A stretch of DNA of 64,000 nucleotides from NCBI GenBank assembly GCA_024256265.1, contig JACGUK010000002.1:62001-126000 (forward strand). Reading direction: 5' to 3'. Both the position numbers and the translations under genes were made by a program. This document shows, piece after piece, positions 18,982-27,383 of this stretch. The notes under the pieces were generated by a model that was not told the origin of the DNA, made no database searches, and was given only the letters and a program-made list of their open reading frames with translations. Position 1 is the first letter of the stretch; each line of letters starts with the position of its first letter. The stretch is from an archaeon (GTDB taxonomy: Archaea; Thermoproteota; Nitrososphaeria; Nitrososphaerales; JACAEJ01).

Positions 18982-19106
18982 GGAAAATATGATAGAGGGT
19001 CTTAATTTCCTTTTTTATTCAAACTTTTTTCCAATAAAAAGAATTATCACTTAAGCAATCTCTGCTTAGAATGTATAGATTAAGTTTTAATTAAGTTCTC
19101 ATCATT

Positions 19107-19349
19107 TTATGCATATACTTCAACTACCTTCCTCTTCTTTCTAAACTCTAGCCATGCTTTGATATATTGCTCTATAGCCTTCCTATAAGCTGGATCTTTC
19201 CAAAATTCTTCAAGCCTATCACACTCTCTATATGATCCTATTATCCCGAAGCATCTGATCAGATCATCGTAAAGCATCTTCTTCTCCATCTCTTCTAGAT
19301 CGATGTGAATATCCCTAAGTATTCTTTCAAGTACGAGGATAGACATCAC
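19107..19349 (-). CDS. Unrecognised small acidic-basic helical protein
   Basis: This 80-residue helical protein has a mixed-charge sequence and two conserved-looking aromatic patches (FWKDPAYRKAIEQY, AWLEFRKK). It overlaps the end of the upstream zinc-ribbon membrane protein by 4 bases, so they are one transcript. No family is recognised. Confidence 0.55.
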   Translation of the reverse strand: MMSILVLERILRDIHIDLEEMEKKMLYDDLIRCFGIIGSYRECDRLEEFWKDPAYRKAIEQYIKAWLEFRKKRKVVEVYA

Positions 19350-19669
19350 GCCTCACTCTTATGAATCGAATTAATCTTCCTCCTTTTGAACAACTTTCTC
19401 AGAATTGGTATAGGGAATATGAGAGGTATAAAGAGAAAGAAAACAGTTGCAGTAAAAAAGATCATAGTGATAAATATCAAGATCAATCCTATAGCTATAA
19501 TTAGAAAGGCGAATGGTAGAAGTATTGTAAGATGATCTTTCTTATATGCTCTGTAAGTGGGAGCTATATTACTTACATAATTACATTTAGGGTTAGAGCA
19601 GTAAATTGCCTTTTCACTGATAAATAGCTCAGAGCCACATATAGGGCAATTCATTACATTTTCAGCCAT
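19346..19669 (-). CDS. Zinc-ribbon membrane protein
   Basis: The N-terminal zinc ribbon (CPICG ... CSNPKC, residues about 6-28) is followed by two or three hydrophobic segments (about 45-90) and a basic tail. The ribbon should face the cytoplasm. I prefer the ATG at 19669 over the TTG at 19678. The gene is followed by the small helical protein in overlapping fashion. Confidence 0.7.
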   Translation of the reverse strand: MAENVMNCPICGSELFISEKAIYCSNPKCNYVSNIAPTYRAYKKDHLTILLPFAFLIIAIGLILIFITMIFFTATVFFLFIPLIFPIPILRKLFKRRKINSIHKSEA

Positions 19670-19830
19670 AGTGATCAATTATTGATAATGATTCTTTGGT
19701 GTTGTAAATATCTTCCTGTTTAGCATTGCCCAACTTTTTCTGTTGAGCTTTGGAGGATAAGTTGCTATATATGTGAAAAAGAGAAAAATCTAAAATCACA
19801 TCAGAGCTATAAACGCTCAAGTTATCTGAT

Positions 19831-19860
19831 AAAATATATTAGGTTCCTTACCAATTGGTA
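19831..19860 (+). promoter_or_regulatory. Promoter and 12-bp palindrome upstream of the aquaporin gene
   Basis: An AT-only TATA-like box (AAAATATATT, 19831-19840) is followed by the perfect palindrome TACCAATTGGTA at 19849-19860. With the usual spacing, transcription would start near 19862. The palindrome then lies between TATA box and start site, where a repressor would block transcription. It is inferred from sequence alone. Confidence 0.45.
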
Positions 19861-19883
19861 TGCATAATTTTTGGTGAATAATA

Positions 19884-20585
19884 ATGGTCGAAAGATGGCA
19901 GAAATATGTTGCTGAGCTTATCGGAACATTCGTTCTAGTATTTGTTGGACCAGTGTCAGTAACTATCTACTCAGTCGTCTTAGGAACATCTCAACCATTC
20001 TACTTCGGGCCTGGTTTACTTGCCATCGGTTTGGCTCACGGCGTAGCCCTCATGACCATGGCATATGCTGTTGGTCATATCTCAGGAACACACATAAACC
20101 CAGCAGTTACAATAAGTCTAGCAGTTACAAGGAAGATGGATGCTAAGGATGCTTTACCTTACATCATATTTCAGCTGATAGGAGCGGCCATAGCCGGCTT
20201 TGCTCATGCAACCATACTACCCCAAGGAAAAGCGGTAGACTTTGGCTTAACTCTTCCAGGAGCAGCTATAGGAGGAAGCGAGATTACTGCCTTTATAATT
20301 GAACTAATTCTAACGTTCTTCCTAGTGTTTACGATAATGGGTGTAGCAGTCGATGAGAGAGCACCACAAGGATTTGCAGGCTTAATAATAGGATTGGTAC
20401 TTGCCATGGATATATGGATTGGCGGTGCGCTTACAGGAGCGGCCATGAACCCTGCCAGAACATTTGGACCAGCACTAGCATCAGGAAACTGGACAGCACA
20501 CTGGGTCTACTGGTTGGGTCCGATAATAGGTGGATTGATAGCTGCATTAATATACAAATATCTACTAGCTGAGAGGGAGCGCTAA
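19884..20585 (+). CDS. aqpM: Aquaporin / glycerol facilitator (MIP family)
   Basis: This is a 233-residue six-helix MIP channel with both NPA boxes: GTHINPAVTISLA and GAAMNPARTFGPALA. The N-terminal helix (AELIGTFVLVFVGP) and the second-half equivalent (ELILTFFLVFTIMGVAVDE) are typical. It resembles archaeal AqpM, which passes water and small solutes such as glycerol or CO2. Substrate preference is not proved by the sequence. It stands alone, with a candidate operator upstream. Confidence 0.94.
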   Translation: MVERWQKYVAELIGTFVLVFVGPVSVTIYSVVLGTSQPFYFGPGLLAIGLAHGVALMTMAYAVGHISGTHINPAVTISLAVTRKMDAKDALPYIIFQLIGAAIAGFAHATILPQGKAVDFGLTLPGAAIGGSEITAFIIELILTFFLVFTIMGVAVDERAPQGFAGLIIGLVLAMDIWIGGALTGAAMNPARTFGPALASGNWTAHWVYWLGPIIGGLIAALIYKYLLAERER

Positions 20586-20616
20586 AATCATCACTTTTTT
20601 CTTTTTTATCATCATT

Positions 20617-21543
20617 CTATTCAACTATCTTACTCTTAATGAACTCTAAGGCATCTTCAACCTTATCCTTATCTATAATCCCAGATGCAAAATCTGGCTT
20701 TCCTCCTCCTTTACCATCGAACTTCATAAAGGTCTCTTTTAGAATGGCATTACAATCTAATCTTAAATCTGAGCTTCTACCTATTATCAAGAATGCGTTA
20801 TCATCTTTATTGGCAAATATGGCAACACTCTTCTCACTCTTTATCAATTCTCCAGCTCTCTCCATCAATTTCTTATTATCTAACCCATCAAAGATTTTCA
20901 AGTAAATTTTCATGCCATCTTTCTCTATGAATTTTACATCCTCAGCCTCCCTCTCACTTAAATGAGTAAGTCTTCTCCTTAGATCAAGAAATTCATCCCT
21001 AAGATTTTGAATAGTGCTTTCAAGCGTATCCAAAGTTGCACCAACTATCTCATTAACTTTCATGCATATCTTGGCAATTTCAAGAGCTTTTATCTTAGCC
21101 TTTTCACCAACATAGAACTCTATCTCAAATAGATCCTTTCCAGCCTTTGAAAACTTTGTGACTATGAAGAAAGAGCATTCTTTTGTATTTTTAGCATGCT
21201 CTGCTCTACAAGCTGAGTAGTCATATCCATCTACTTCTATTACTCTTGTCTTACCTGAGATTCTCTCATCATAAGCCCTTAGAGATGGAAAAACTTTCTT
21301 TGCATCATCTAAAGAATCGAAAAAGTGCTCCTTTATTGCCCTAGATTCATCTATTATTTTATTTGTCATCTTCTCTGCTTCAAATATTATCTGCCAATCT
21401 AGATTCTTAGATGATATGAATGCATTACCTTTTTCTTCTTCTGTCTCTACCTTCTTTACCTCTATATCTGGCATCAATCTTTTTAAACTGCCCATGAATA
21501 CATGCTCAGCTGTGTGCGCAATACTCATAACAAAAATGAGCAT
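20617..21543 (-). CDS. Alanyl-tRNA editing protein AlaX (long form with DHHA1 domain)
   Basis: The protein has the AlaRS editing-domain zinc and catalytic motifs: HTAEH near the N-terminus and CRAEH around residue 120. A coiled linker (residues about 180-210) and a C-terminal DHHA1 domain with GGGKPDFASG follow. Such AlaX proteins hydrolyse mischarged Ser- or Gly-tRNA(Ala). The start is uncertain: AAGGA precedes the ATG at 21543, a TTG at 21567 is possible, and an ATG at 21528 is immediately before the HTAEH motif. It is divergent from an Lrp-type gene. Confidence 0.88.
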   Translation of the reverse strand: MLIFVMSIAHTAEHVFMGSLKRLMPDIEVKKVETEEEKGNAFISSKNLDWQIIFEAEKMTNKIIDESRAIKEHFFDSLDDAKKVFPSLRAYDERISGKTRVIEVDGYDYSACRAEHAKNTKECSFFIVTKFSKAGKDLFEIEFYVGEKAKIKALEIAKICMKVNEIVGATLDTLESTIQNLRDEFLDLRRRLTHLSEREAEDVKFIEKDGMKIYLKIFDGLDNKKLMERAGELIKSEKSVAIFANKDDNAFLIIGRSSDLRLDCNAILKETFMKFDGKGGGKPDFASGIIDKDKVEDALEFIKSKIVE

Positions 21544-21620
21544 ATAGTCCTTATAATTTCTTTCCAATCATAGAGAGAATCAAATTGTATGAGATGCTTA
21601 AAATGAATATTTGTGCAACT

Positions 21621-21631
21621 TATATATAATA
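21621..21631 (+). promoter_or_regulatory. TATA-like box of the Lrp-family gene
   Basis: The run TATATATAAT followed by AG places a transcription start near 21652, 11 bases before the TTG start codon at 21663. Confidence 0.4.
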
Positions 21632-21662
21632 GCATTTATAGAATGATCAGAGTTGGTTTATT

Positions 21663-22106
21663 TTGCCTATAGATGAAATAGATAGGAAGATTTTATCTGA
21701 ATATCTTAAAGATGCAAGATCATCTTTTAGAGAGGTAGCTAGTAAGATAGGTGTGGCAGTGGGCACAGTCCTTTCTAGAACAAGAAAAATGGAGAAGGAA
21801 GGGCTGATAAAGGGATACTCAGTAATACTTGATCATGAGAAGATAGGCTATGAATTAACAGCCATAACAGAGATAACTGTATCTAAGGGGAAACTTATTG
21901 AGATGGAGAAAGAGGTAGCAAAATTTCCAAATATATGCGCTGTTTATGATGTGACAGGCTTGACTGATGCTATTGTAATAGCTAAATTCCATGACAGAGA
22001 GGAGCTAAGCAGATTCACAAAAACCCTTCTAGGGATGCCTTTCGTAGAGAGGACGAATACACATATAGTTCTAACAACAGTTAAGGAAGACTTTAGGTTA
22101 ATATGA
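21663..22106 (+). CDS. Lrp/AsnC-family transcription regulator
   Basis: The N-terminal winged helix (IDRKILSEYLKDARSSFREVA, helix-turn-helix around SKIGVAVGTVLSRTRKME) is followed by the RAM ligand-binding domain (residues about 70-147), including AVYDVTGLTDAIVIAKF. These regulators form octamers and respond to amino acids. The start is a TTG within DEIDRKIL-type context. It is divergent from alaX, so it may control that gene or itself. Confidence 0.93.
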   Translation: MPIDEIDRKILSEYLKDARSSFREVASKIGVAVGTVLSRTRKMEKEGLIKGYSVILDHEKIGYELTAITEITVSKGKLIEMEKEVAKFPNICAVYDVTGLTDAIVIAKFHDREELSRFTKTLLGMPFVERTNTHIVLTTVKEDFRLI

Positions 22107-22109
22107 ATT

Positions 22110-22568
22110 TCAAGAATTTCTTTGATGAAGTTTGATCCACCATTCTGGTGTACGAGCTTCTAGGGCTAAATCGAAAGGATCATAGGGCTTTATGTCTATT
22201 ACAGGGGTGCCATCTATTGCATCTAGTCCTCTTACCTTTATTTTATTCCCATTCCTTTTTATCAATTCAGCTAATGTTAAACCTATAGGGTTTGGTCTGT
22301 AAGGCGATCTAGTGGCAAAAACACCTACTAAAGGCAAATCTAACCTTCCTCTTGGATGGACTTTAAGGTTTAATTGCTCAGCAAAGGCTTTGTGCATATA
22401 AAATATTATGAATAGATGTGAAAAATCTTCTATACCATCTAAAGCTTCATTCAATTCTTCTGATATTATTATTTCTGATATAACGCTCTTACTATCCTTT
22501 CTTATCTGGTCTTCATCAGCATCTGTTCTCACGTAACCTATAGGTTTAAAGCTGAATTCTTTTATCAT
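22110..22568 (-). CDS. trmO: tRNA (N6-threonylcarbamoyladenosine37-N6) methyltransferase TrmO
   Basis: TrmO (TsaA/UPF0066 family) adds a methyl group to t6A37 of tRNA using SAM. The signature is FATRSPYRPNPIGLT, preceded by KVHPRGRLDLPLVG and followed by VRGLDAIDGTPVIDIKPY. The length is 152, usual for the single-domain archaeal form. It is convergent with the Lrp gene, with only 3 bases between stop codons. Confidence 0.94.
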   Translation of the reverse strand: MIKEFSFKPIGYVRTDADEDQIRKDSKSVISEIIISEELNEALDGIEDFSHLFIIFYMHKAFAEQLNLKVHPRGRLDLPLVGVFATRSPYRPNPIGLTLAELIKRNGNKIKVRGLDAIDGTPVIDIKPYDPFDLALEARTPEWWIKLHQRNS

Positions 22569-22694
22569 GAGCTTTCACTTTGCCAAATATGACTTATACA
22601 TTAGACTTTATGAATCATTTGGTTTAAGTTGCTTTATTGTACTCACGCTCGATCGGAAATCGTAATAATATTTTTTATATATGTTTCTGGTAAT

Positions 22695-22817
22695 ATGATG
22701 AACGATGGGTTGATAGAAAATAAGGAAAAGAACTACTATATCACAAAGGAGGGTAAAGATGCTTTGAAAAGTTTTGTTGAATTAACTTTTGAGGGTGAGA
22801 GGCTTATCAACAAATAA
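22695..22817 (+). pseudogene. Short fragment resembling the wing end of an HTH regulator
   Basis: From ATG 22695 a 40-residue frame reads as the last part of a winged-helix domain (GLIENKEKNYYITKEGKDAL, then a terminal helix). The recognition helix that should precede it is absent. The upstream in-frame sequence is hydrophobic and does not continue the fold. It overlaps the start of the next gene by 29 bases. It may be a decayed regulator or a tiny gene translated together with the ATPase. Confidence 0.35.
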
Positions 22818-24204
22818 TCTTCCAAGAGAGCTGATAGATTTCATATCTCAGAGAAATAACATCCTTCTAATCAAGGGTAACCCAGGCACTGGTAAGACTA
22901 TCTTAAGCCTTGAGTTGCTGAATCACTTCAAAGAAGATAGAAACGGAATATATGTGAGCACAAGAGTAACATCAGAGAGGTTGTTTGCTCAGTTTCCTTG
23001 GCTGAAAGATGTAATCAAGCCAGAGCATGTTTTAGAAGCACCTAAGAAAGCCATCGTAATCACCGATACAAAGATGAAAAGTTATCTAACATCGTTCGAG
23101 CATGTATACAATCTTATCATGAGAGTAAACAATCCAATGATAGTAATAGATAGTTGGGAAGGCATCGTGAGAGACTTAGGACCTGAGGAGGCAGAGAGTG
23201 CATTGAGGCGTTTGGAGACCTTGATCAGTAGCAAAAATGTTAGCATCATTCTTGTCAGTGAGACGCCTGACTTAACTACCATAGATTATCTGGCAGATGG
23301 AATAGTAACTCTCTCTGATATAGATGTATTAGGTGAGGCAATCAATGGGAGGACTTGGAGTGGATTGTTGGAGAGGCGGTCAGCAAGGGAGATAACGCTT
23401 AACAAGCTTCGAGGTACCAGAAGAAAGAGGAAGAATTACGCCTACACTTTAAAGGGAGGGCGATTTAAATACTTCCCACCTCTCAAGCCCGTATACCTCA
23501 AGAAATTCGGGATAATTCCTGATCCTGGAAAAGACAAAATATCAAGCGGTATTTCAGACCTTGACAAGCTTTTAGGTGGCGGTTATAAGACAGGCACATC
23601 AACTATATTTGAGTTAGAGCATGGAGTAGGCAATGAACATCTCCACTTTCTGATCTTTCCTACTATGATTAACACCTTGTTACTGGGAAGAGGGTTAGTG
23701 ATAACCCCTCTAGAAGGATTGAGTGTTGAGGAGTATCTCAAGAGTTCTCACGAAATCGTGGATAAGAACATAGATAATGTGATGATTGCCCAAAAGGCAA
23801 TGCATGATCGACCTATCCCCAAGAATAGATTCTTCGTTTATCTGAGAGACTTGAACAAGACCCTTGAATCTTGGTTCGCGGTAAGGTCCAAATTGAGAGA
23901 ACAAGCAAAGCAACCTATCGTCCACATGATGGCTGCAGATTTTATGGAGTACTCGTTGGGAGCTGATGTAACAGTGCTTGGCGTTGCAATGAACCTTTCG
24001 GCGATAAATGAATGGGGAGATGTGTACATTTCCATAGTGAAGAGGGAACAGAAGATTACCGACCAAATCTCACACATGTGTGATAAGCATTTCGTCTTGA
24101 AGAATGTCAATGGAGCTATCTGCATCTATGGGGTTAGGCCAGAAACAAAGCTCTACAACATTTCAGTTACTGATGAAGGGGTGGAATTGACACCGATCGT
24201 ATAG
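22789..24204 (+). CDS. GvpD/KaiC-like P-loop ATPase with a degenerate second domain
   Basis: The first RecA-like domain has Walker A GNPGTGKT (residues 30-37) and a Walker B strand ending in MIVIDSWE. A basic stretch (TLNKLRGTRRKRKNYAYTL) near residue 200 resembles the arginine-rich region of the GvpD family. The second half (from about 250) has the KaiC-like SGISDLDKLLGGGY, but where Walker A should be it reads ELEHGVGNEH, without the lysine. Length and layout fit the GvpD/RAD55-like family of archaea. No gas-vesicle genes are present, so the name does not imply that role. The start is TTG 22789 or GTG 22795. Confidence 0.75.
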   Translation: MRVRGLSTNNLPRELIDFISQRNNILLIKGNPGTGKTILSLELLNHFKEDRNGIYVSTRVTSERLFAQFPWLKDVIKPEHVLEAPKKAIVITDTKMKSYLTSFEHVYNLIMRVNNPMIVIDSWEGIVRDLGPEEAESALRRLETLISSKNVSIILVSETPDLTTIDYLADGIVTLSDIDVLGEAINGRTWSGLLERRSAREITLNKLRGTRRKRKNYAYTLKGGRFKYFPPLKPVYLKKFGIIPDPGKDKISSGISDLDKLLGGGYKTGTSTIFELEHGVGNEHLHFLIFPTMINTLLLGRGLVITPLEGLSVEEYLKSSHEIVDKNIDNVMIAQKAMHDRPIPKNRFFVYLRDLNKTLESWFAVRSKLREQAKQPIVHMMAADFMEYSLGADVTVLGVAMNLSAINEWGDVYISIVKREQKITDQISHMCDKHFVLKNVNGAICIYGVRPETKLYNISVTDEGVELTPIV

Positions 24205-24324
24205 CAATCGCCCATAGAAAGCGCTTCTCAACGTTAGGTCAAAATGGTATAAATTCAAGCCCAGATTAAGTTAACCATTTGTCTTATATCTTAAGAGAAT
24301 TATTGTTTAAAATCTGATGGTGCA

Positions 24325-24573
24325 ATGGCAAATCAACCAAAGTATTTCGTTAAAATATTGGAAAGAGAGAAGGCATTCAATATATCAAAAGAAGTTGCAG
24401 CAAGCCTTAAAGGAGTTGTGAGTGGTAAGATGATGAGTAGAATGAAGCATGAATCAATCCAATGCCCTGTAATAAATGAGGAATTACCTTTCTTAGAATG
24501 CTTTGCCTGTGAATCTTTCATAAGGAGAATAAAAGGAGAAGTTCATTGTGCTGGGTTAAAAGGTCCTAGATAA
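24325..24573 (+). CDS. Small protein with four cysteines
   Basis: The 82-residue product has an N-terminal mixed region and four cysteines in the second half (CPV, then CFACESF, then HCAGLKGPR), a plausible zinc or iron-sulfur site. It lies on the same strand just before acdA, 74 bases away. No family is recognised. Its codon use is like that of its neighbours. Confidence 0.65.
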   Translation: MANQPKYFVKILEREKAFNISKEVAASLKGVVSGKMMSRMKHESIQCPVINEELPFLECFACESFIRRIKGEVHCAGLKGPR

Positions 24574-24647
24574 ATTCGATGTTAAAGCCTTTTTGAAAAA
24601 TTCAAATTTATAAGAGATAGCTTTCAGATTTACAAGGGGAGGGTTTA

Positions 24648-26087
24648 ATGAGTTTAAACCATATGAAATCTTTCTTTGAACCATCATCAGTAGCCGTGAT
24701 AGGTGCCTCTCCAATCATAACAAAGGTTGGCTATGTGGTTTTGCATAACCTTCTGATGAACAAGGAGAAATGGGTATTCGATGGAGAAATCTATTCAGTG
24801 AACCCAAAGTACTCTGAAGTTCTAGGTGTAGAGTGCTACTCATCCTTAAAGAGCATTAAAAAAAGCGTAGAAACGATCATAATAGCAATCCCTGCAGATA
24901 TAGTTCCTAGCGTTATGGAAGAAGCCTCAGAAATAGGCGTAAAGGCAGCAATAATAATATCCTCTGGTTTCAGCGAAGTAGGGAATGTAAAGCTTGAGGA
25001 AGAAGTGAAGAGGATAGGCTTAAGATCAGGGATAAGAATAATAGGTCCAAATTGCTTAGGAGTGTATGATCCTTATTCAGGCATGGATACTCTCTTTTTG
25101 CCTGAAGTGAAAAGACTATCAAGTGGGAGAGAAGTTATAGCAACTCCAAGACCCTTTCCAGGTTCTATTTTATTGATAAGTCAAAGTGGTGCTTTTGGGG
25201 CTGCAGCATTAGATTATATGGCTGGTCATGGTATGGGAGTAAGATGCTTCATAAGCCTTGGGAATAGATGTGATGTGGCTGAGCATGAACTTTTACTCTA
25301 CTTTGCTGAGGACAAGAAGACAAAAGTCAACTTATTATACATAGAAGGTATAGGCAAGGGGCGAGAGTTCTTTGAAGCTTCAAAAGAAGTCACAAAACTC
25401 AAGCCTATAGTTACCTTAAAGGCAGGCAAGACTGGAGCTGGAGCAAGAGCTGCTGCTTCCCATACTGCTGCATTGAGTGGTGTAGATCAAATTTATGGTG
25501 CAGTCTTCAAGCAGAGCGGCGTAGTGAGAGCGATGAATTTAGAGGAGCTCTTTGATATGGGTAGAGCCTTGAACTTACAACCACCAGCCAATGGCAAAAA
25601 AGTTGCAATACTTACAAATGGTGGGGGTCCTGGCATCGTGGCTACAGATACATGTGAAGAGTCTGGGCTTTTAGTTGTGAAGCTTTCTGATGATATCATA
25701 AATAAATTTGAAGATTTGAAGAAAAAAGGCGAATTACTTCCTATAATGGCAAACTCAAACCCAGTAGACCTTACAGCACTGGCAACGAGCGATATGTATG
25801 TTAAGGCTCTTAAGATACTGCTCGATGATAAAGACATAGATGGTGTGCTAGTCATCACATTACCTCAAACACCCTCTATCTTGGATGATGTTATAGAGAA
25901 GGTTGCTTATGTAGCAATAGGGCAGACAAAGCCTGTAGTTGCTTGTGTCATGGGTGGAACAGAGATGGCAGAGGAATTTAGAGTTAGGTTCGAGAAGAGT
26001 GGTATACCTTCCTATTCTATGCCTGAGAGGGCTGCAAGGGCAATTTATAGCCTTATGGAGTATGGGATGCATTTAGGTAAATTATAG
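24648..26087 (+). CDS. acdA: Acetyl-CoA synthetase (ADP-forming), alpha subunit
   Basis: The enzyme converts acyl-CoA, ADP and phosphate to acid, ATP and CoA, the main ATP-forming step in archaeal peptide or pyruvate fermentation. The N-terminal CoA-binding domain shows SSVAVIGASPI, and the succinyl-CoA-synthetase-like domains contain IIGPNCLGVYDP, LISQSGAFG and the phosphohistidine region ARAAASHTAALSG. At 479 residues it holds only alpha-type domains, so a separate beta subunit must be encoded elsewhere. A strong SD (GGGGAGGG) precedes the ATG, and a TATA-like stretch lies near 24604-24614. Confidence 0.93.
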   Translation: MSLNHMKSFFEPSSVAVIGASPIITKVGYVVLHNLLMNKEKWVFDGEIYSVNPKYSEVLGVECYSSLKSIKKSVETIIIAIPADIVPSVMEEASEIGVKAAIIISSGFSEVGNVKLEEEVKRIGLRSGIRIIGPNCLGVYDPYSGMDTLFLPEVKRLSSGREVIATPRPFPGSILLISQSGAFGAAALDYMAGHGMGVRCFISLGNRCDVAEHELLLYFAEDKKTKVNLLYIEGIGKGREFFEASKEVTKLKPIVTLKAGKTGAGARAAASHTAALSGVDQIYGAVFKQSGVVRAMNLEELFDMGRALNLQPPANGKKVAILTNGGGPGIVATDTCEESGLLVVKLSDDIINKFEDLKKKGELLPIMANSNPVDLTALATSDMYVKALKILLDDKDIDGVLVITLPQTPSILDDVIEKVAYVAIGQTKPVVACVMGGTEMAEEFRVRFEKSGIPSYSMPERAARAIYSLMEYGMHLGKL

Positions 26088-26167
26088 TGAATCGTAGCAA
26101 AAGTGTTGTTAAGCGCCATCAACCCTGAAAATAACGACATTATCTTTGAGTTTTTAGCAAGTTAGCG

Positions 26168-26326
26168 TTAGTTCTTGTCCATAGCTTCTACAAAGTCTCG
26201 AAGAGCCAGATAATCGCCACACTTCTTGCACTTGCCATTACTGAGCTTCAGGATTCTGCTCGCATGCTTTAGATCTGTGGAGTATAAGGACGTGTTACAA
26301 TTATAGCAAACTATCTCAAAAGGCAT
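26168..26326 (-). CDS. Small zinc-ribbon-like protein, 52 residues
   Basis: Minus-strand translation from ATG 26326 to TAA 26168 gives a product that begins MPFEIVCYNCNTSLYS and has CKKCGDYLALRDF further on. The two CxxC pairs are about 25 residues apart, the pattern of a zinc ribbon. It is too short for most gene finders. It fills most of the space between acdA and the SWIM-domain gene on the minus strand. It may be translated with the upstream SWIM gene, about 84 bases away. Confidence 0.6.
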   Translation of the reverse strand: MPFEIVCYNCNTSLYSTDLKHASRILKLSNGKCKKCGDYLALRDFVEAMDKN

Positions 26327-26410
26327 ATACCTATCTTGATAAAAGATCGGAATAAAAGTGATCTGGTTATATTGTTTTAATCATATGAACAATTTTGTTT
26401 GCTATCAGTC

Positions 26411-26776
26411 TTAACTTAACTTCACAATATCTCTCAAAAGATACTCTAGAAAGGATGAATATTCAAAATCCTGAAACTCTATTATATCGTATGCATTAAT
26501 TTGCTTTGCCATCCTTAAACCTAATAGATGGTAGCAGATATCATCCTTTTCACTGAGTACTCGATAATAAAAGTGCCTACATGAGCAGTAAGGTTGTGAA
26601 TCATCAACCAGTTGATCTCCTTCTTTTCCAACTACTGTCCATATTTCACGCCCACTTGGAGAGAACTTATGGAGCTTTACACTCTTATCTTTTAAAAGTT
26701 TTAGAGCCTTTTCTAACTTCTTGCCATAATGACCATATTTAGCATACAATTCCTCATAATTCGATTTGGAGACCAA
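26411..26776 (-). CDS. SWIM zinc-finger protein
   Basis: This is a 121-residue protein with a SWIM motif C-x-C-x(n)-C-x-H: CSCRHFYYRV, then CYHLLGLRMA, within residues about 80-105. Archaeal stand-alone SWIM proteins are related to the Sws1/Shu2 partners of RadA/Rad51 paralogues in recombination; that role is inferred from the family. The N-terminal half is helical and basic. The gene stands next to tRNA-Thr, on the opposite strand. Confidence 0.8.
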   Translation of the reverse strand: MVSKSNYEELYAKYGHYGKKLEKALKLLKDKSVKLHKFSPSGREIWTVVGKEGDQLVDDSQPYCSCRHFYYRVLSEKDDICYHLLGLRMAKQINAYDIIEFQDFEYSSFLEYLLRDIVKLS

Positions 26777-26856
26777 CCTTTAGACCTACTTACCAATCAA
26801 CAGTAATTAAATGATAAAGCAAAATAAATAAGCATAGTCTTTTTAGCCTTAAATTA

Positions 26857-26941
26857 GCCCCGGTAGCTCAGCTGGAAGAGTTTATCCAATAGCGATTGCC
26901 TTGTAAGCAGTAGGTCGCGGGATCGAGACCCGCCCGGGGCT
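26857..26941 (+). tRNA. tRNA-Thr (anticodon TGT) with a 12-nt intron in the D arm
   Basis: The acceptor stem is GCCCCGG/CCGGGGC with a T discriminator, as in archaeal tRNA-Thr. The anticodon stem is ATTGC/GCAGT with loop CTTGTAA (anticodon TGT), and the T stem is GCGGG/CCCGC. The unspliced gene has 12 surplus bases in the D arm. Removing 26879-26890 restores GCTC-loop-GAGC and a 73-nt cloverleaf. An A/T-rich TATA-like box lies near 26820-26831. Confidence 0.93.
26879..26890 (+). other. 12-nt tRNA-Thr intron at position 22/23
   Basis: The flanks fold as a relaxed bulge-helix-bulge: a central 4-bp helix TGGA (26873-26876) with TCCA (26885-26888), and 3-nt bulges AGA and ATA. Cutting each bulge after its second base removes AGTTTATCCAAT exactly. 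The inner helix is missing, so this is a minimal form. Confidence 0.75.
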
Positions 26942-27067
26942 TTATTTTCAGATGTAGAACCATCTAACATTTGAGAATTGAGAATATACTAAGAAGCTCC
27001 GTTAGTTAACAGAACTTTCAATAGAAAAATTTTTAAGCATATATATGTTAAGGGATGGTGTTTTACA

Positions 27068-27319
27068 ATGGCAAGGTTTGGAAGGGAAGAAATAACGTTT
27101 TCTATCTGTCTCATTCTGGGATTAATTATTTTAATATATGGAATGGGAGTGGTAATACCACCTGCAGGTTGGAGTGCACTATATGTTGGTATCGGTTTAT
27201 TCCTCTTAGGATTTCCATTCTCTATAACTTTGAAAGCGTTAGACTTTGGCCCTGAAGAGATCAAGGCTATGTGGCTCGCATTAGGCATAATCATAGCAGC
27301 CGTAGTTGTTGTTAAGTGA
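27068..27319 (+). CDS. Small membrane protein with three hydrophobic segments
   Basis: The 83-residue product has three hydrophobic segments (about 8-28, 34-54 and 66-82) and a short charged loop (KALDFGPEEIKAM). No family is recognised. It lies within the 0.7-kb stretch between tRNA-Thr and the copy of its 3' part, so it may be cargo of a former element. Confidence 0.6.
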   Translation: MARFGREEITFSICLILGLIILIYGMGVVIPPAGWSALYVGIGLFLLGFPFSITLKALDFGPEEIKAMWLALGIIIAAVVVVK

Positions 27320-27383
27320 TGAACTTACAAATAGAAAACGTTTTCTGCATATTTAGTCTATCCCGAATGAGTCAACAGTATCA

